NCBI RefSeq assembly: GCF_965638725.1
Contig: NC_134973.1
Location: 6,382,491 to 6,446,490, forward strand
Direction: 5' to 3'
Source: Aptenodytes patagonicus
Lineage: Eukaryota; Chordata; Aves; Sphenisciformes; Spheniscidae
Length of the DNA stretch: 64,000 nucleotides
The notes below the pieces were generated by a model, which saw only the letters and a list, made by a program, of their open reading frames with translations, was not told the origin of the DNA and made no database searches. Position 1 is the first letter of the stretch. Every line of letters begins with the position of its first letter. The position numbers and the translations under genes were made by a program. Shown piece by piece: positions 60,030 to 64,000 of this stretch.

Positions 60030-63000
60030 AATAAACTTTTCCTGCCTCTCCTGTGCCCCTGGATGTGTTTGCAGCCCCTGGGTGCAGAGCTCGTGCCTGC
60101 GGACCGGTCCAGGGGAGGGGGTAATGTGCTGTGGGGCTGGGGTGATGGCCGCCTGTTCCCAGTGGGCTCCAGCTGTGGGCTGGGGCAGCCCAGGTGGGAC
60201 CCATGAGGTGAGGATGGGGCAGGGACAAGGGTTTAAAAAGGCTTCAGGTGGGGATGGCCCAGGGCAGCCCCAGGTGCAGCCAGTGAGGCTGAATATGGGG
60301 CTGATCCTGCTGTGCCAAGGGGCTCTAGCTGGGGAGGGGGCTGCCTGGGCAGGAGCTGGCTGAGGAGTGAAACCAAGGGGCTTCCACAGGCAGCTGCCTC
60401 CAGCAAGGAACAGCTGGTCCCCACAGTGAGGAAGGATCCTTCCCAGCCATCCCTGACAGAGTGTACCACCAGCACATGGCGCCGGGAGCTCGGTGCCTCC
60501 ATTGGCCGCACATGTAAGCCACTGTGCATCTGGGAAGCCTTGTGGCAGAGGAGCACTGAGGCATCTGCCACCTCCTCCTGGCTGGGCAAGGGTCGGGCAG
60601 AGGAGGAAGAGGAAGAGGCAGAGAGAGAAGCCTCAGGGCAGTGTAGGTCTCCTGCTGGGGCCAGGAACTGCGGTGAGTCGTTTGTCCCCTCACGTGTGTC
60701 CTCGCCCATCCCTGCCATGCTTCTCCAGATCTCTGCCTGCCTCCTTGCCTGTCCCTGCCTCCATCTCCCTTTCAGGCTCTCTGGTTCCCCAAAGCTTTTT
60801 GCTCTTCTGCTAGCACTGCCCTGTACACCATCGCCTTCTATGTTTCCTTTCTATGCCTCTCCCTTTCCGGCTCCCCACCCGCTATCATTTCATTCTTCCC
60901 ATGCTGCCTTCTTCCCCATTGCTTGTGAAGATTGCATTTCCAGGTCTCCCTCTACCCACCTGCCTGTCTCTGCTTTCAGTGTCTTCTTCTGCTCTGCACC
61001 CTGTCACTCTTCCCATGTCCTTTCCCTATGGCTGTCTATCCAGCTCCCTCTCCCGATATTTCACTTCTTACCCCTATGGCCAGCACCCCGTTGCTTTCTA
61101 AATTTTCTCCCTATATCCAGTTCCCTGTCTGTGTTTTTTATTTCTTCCTGCCTGTTCTCTACTTCATCACTTTTAAAATTTTGTTTTCATGTCTTCATTT
61201 ATTCAGCTTGCTGATCCTATATTTTATGTTATTTCTCTCTGTTCTTAATCCCTTTGCTTTTTAAATTTTCTTTCTACGTCTCCGTTTTAGTTTGCCGTTG
61301 CTACATTTTAGTTTTTTCTTATTTTCTTAATCCCCATTACTTTTAAAATTTTCTGTCTGCTTTTATTCCATTCACTGTCTTTATTTTTTAATTATTTCTT
61401 GTCTTTCCTTAGTGCAGCCCTTTTAAAATTTTCTATGTCTCCGATTAGTTTGCTGTCCCTATTTCATATTTTTTCCTTTATCTCCCTAATGCCTATTGCT
61501 TTTTAAATGTTCGTTCTGTGCCTACTTTTATTCCATTTGCTGTTTTCTTAAAATTATTTCTTGTCTTTCCTCAGTGCTGTCGCTTTAATTTTTTCTGTGA
61601 CTCCATTTCAGTTTGCCATCACCACTTTTTAATTTTGTCCTTATTTCCTTAATCCTATTTGCTTCTAAAATTTTCTATCTACTTTTATTCCATTCGCTGT
61701 CTTTATTTTTTAATTATCTCTTGTCTTTCCTTAGCACCCTCACTTTTTGAATTTTATTTCTACATCTCAGTTTTAGTTCGCTGTCCCTATTTTCATTTTT
61801 TTCCATTTATTTCCCTAATCCCTGTTCCTTTTTTATATTTTCTACCTTTACCCTGTTGACTGTCTCTAATTTGCTCTCTTTTCTTTTAATTATTTCTCTT
61901 CTTTCCTTTGTGCTGTCACTTTTTAGATTCTCTTTCTACATCTCTGTTTTAGTTCACTGTTGCTATCTTTAATTTTTTTCCTTATTCTTTCTTTCTTTCT
62001 TTCTACCTTTATCCTGTTTGCTGTTTTTATTTCTTCATTATTTCTTGTCTTTCCTTAGTGCTCTCACTTTTAAAATTTTCTTTCTATGGCTGTGTTTTCA
62101 TTTGCTACCAATACTGTTTAATTGTTTCCTCTCTTAATCCCTTGGCTTTTAAAATGTTGCTTCTATGTCTACTTTTATCTAGTTTGCTGTCTCTATTTTT
62201 AGTTCTTTCCTGTCTGTCCTGTACCTCATCCCTTTTTATATTTTCCTTCTATGCCTACTTTTGTCAAGCTCCCTATCCCTATTTTTTTATCTGTTTTCTG
62301 CCTGTTGTGTACCCTGCTGCTTTAAAAATTTGCTTTTTATGTCTCCATTTACTTAGTTTGTTGTCCCTATTTGATTTTTTCTTTACTTCTCCTAGTCCTT
62401 GTCACTTTTAAAATGTTCTGTGTCTACTCTTATCCCATTTGCTGTCTTTAGTTTTGAATTATTTCTTGTCCTTCCTTAGTGCCACCTTTTTAAATATTTT
62501 CTTTCTACATCTCTGTTCTAGTTTGCTGTCCCTATTTTTTAATCTTTTCCTCTCTTAATCCCATGGCTTTTAAAATTTTTTTACATTTATTTTTATTTAG
62601 TTTTCTGTCTCTATTTTTTAATTTTTTCCTTTCTTAATCTCCATCAGTTTTAAAATTTACTTTCTATGTTTCTGTTTATTTAGTTCACTGTCCTTATTTT
62701 TTAATTTTTTTTCCTTTATTTCCCTAATACCTGTTGCTTTTAATATTTTCTGTGTCTCCTTTTATCCAGTTCACTGTCTGTATTTTAATTTTTCTCGTCT
62801 GTCCTTTACACCTTTGCTTTTTAAATTTTCTTTCTATGTCTGCATTTTAGTTCGTTGTCCTTATTTTTAATTTTTTCCTTTATTTTTCTTAATCCTTTTT
62901 TAAAATGCCCTCTCTTTGTCTACTTTTATCCCATTCACTGTCTTTATTTTTAATGTTTCTTGTCTCTCCTTAGTGCCGTCACTTTTAAATTTTTTTTTTC

Positions 63001-64000
63001 TATGTCTACTTTTATCAAGCTCCCTGTTTTTTAATTCTTTCTTGTCTGTCGTGTACCCTGTTGGTTTTTAAATTTACTTTATATGTCTCCTTTTTAGTTC
63101 GCTGTCCCTATTTTTAAATGTTTTCCTTTATTTCCTTAATCTTGTTGGGTTTTAATTTTTTTTTTCCTACATCTGCTTTTACCTAGTTCCCGTCCCTATT
63201 TTTTAAATCTTTCTTGTCTGTTGGGTACTCTCTCAATTTTTCAATTTTCTTTCTATGTCTCCATTTAGTTTGCTGTCCCTGTATTTTAAATTTTTCCTCC
63301 TTTAATGCCTTTGTTTTCCAATTTTTTTCTATGTCTACTTTTGTCTAGTTTTCTGTCCCTATTTTTAAATTTTTTTCTCCTCTGCCTTGTGCCCTTTCGC
63401 TTTTTAAATTTTCTTTCTACGCCTACTTTTACCCAGCTGTCTATCCCTATTTTTTAATTCTTTCTTGTTTGTCACATACCGCGTCACTTTTTAAATTTTC
63501 TTTGTGTTTTTTTTTTTTCCCTCTTCTCTCTGTTCATCCCGAGGCTTTAGAGGGTCTCCTCAGCACGCTTTTATCTCTGGAGCATAATTTGTACCCCTCT
63601 CAGTTTGTCAGAACATCTCCTCAGGTCACGCCTCTTCCTCAGAGCGGTCTTTTTGTCCTCTCCTCCATGTCGCTCGTCCCCAATGGGTCAGCATCTCCCT
63701 CACGACATCTGTACTCTGTTCAAATCCTCTCTTGAGTACCTTTGTGCCCTCGAGCCGCCTTCTATCTCTCCAGCCACCTCAGCACCCCTCTATTTCTGTC
63801 ACAATGCTTCCTGCGAGCATCCTTGTGTTCCATAACCATCCTTTAGTTCTGCAGCAGGATTTGTATCTTTCGTATTCAGAGCCAACTCTTCCTCAGGCTT
63901 TCATTTTGCCCCAGAACACTCTACCTTCCATCTGCCATGTTGGATGCCTCCGTTTGGTCCCCAGTCCCCTGAGGACATCTGTACTCTGTTCAAATCCCGA
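60030..64000 (+). repeat. Unit 3 of the tandem duplication (continues past the window)
   Basis: AATAAA at 60030-60035 opens it. The G-rich part (60100-60370) has GGGCTCCAGCTGTGGGCTGGG, as in unit 1 at about 51009. The exon-like part ends at a GTGAGT donor at 60673. A 2.8-kb T-rich pyrimidine tract follows, then at 63530-64000 the GATGCCTC/CCCTGAGGACATCTGTACT block like that at 49480-50340. The order suggests a further unit beyond the window. Confidence 0.65.
60700..63530 (+). repeat. Long T-rich pyrimidine tract of unit 3
   Basis: About 2.8 kb composed of a degenerate repeat of about 80-100 bases with landmarks CTTTTTAAATTTTCTTTCTA, TGTCTACTTTTATCC, TTTGCTGTCCCTATTTTTTA and TTCTTGTCTGTCC. 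Purines are scarce on the plus strand throughout. No coding potential. Confidence 0.85.

Overview
The window looks like a gene-rich, GC-rich segment of a bird genome, probably a microchromosome. CR1 LINE fragments with bird-type reverse transcriptase tails lie in introns and flanks. Two solo LTRs resemble endogenous retroviruses common in birds. The two genes are intron-rich with GT-AG junctions throughout. The species cannot be named from sequence alone. The region matches human 19p13.3, where SAFB and SAFB2 also sit head to head.

Layout. 1-11.2 kb: AT-moderate downstream flank of SAFB with one CR1 fragment and a few unassigned exon-like blocks. 11.2-30.8 kb: SAFB on the minus strand, 21 coding exons, 914 aa. 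30.8-31.4 kb: shared CpG-island promoter with NRF1-type palindromes. 31.4-49.1 kb: SAFB2 on the plus strand, 21 coding exons, 958 aa. Both proteins have an N-terminal SAP DNA-binding domain, a central RRM, a long Arg/Glu coiled coil and a Gly/Arg-rich tail ending in RRY. I rebuilt both exon chains by eye; each sums to a multiple of three with one open frame.

The two genes are arms of one large inverted duplication. Inside these diverged arms lies a 1,093-bp tract (24044-25136 against 37475-38567) that I found identical, introns and a 13-nt homopolymer included. The best explanation is very recent gene conversion, unless it is an assembly error.

49.1-64 kb is quite different: a degenerate multi-kilobase tandem array. 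Each unit starts with a conserved AATAAA segment (50873, 56126, 60030), continues into a GC-rich exon-like block, then a long pyrimidine-only tract. The first unit also carries a CpG island of about 23 copies of a ~79-bp minisatellite, most with an NRF1-like GCGCATGCGC palindrome, and ZNF143/THAP11-like motifs beside it. A solo LTR is nested in the pyrimidine tract of the second unit. I recognise no known protein-coding gene there.
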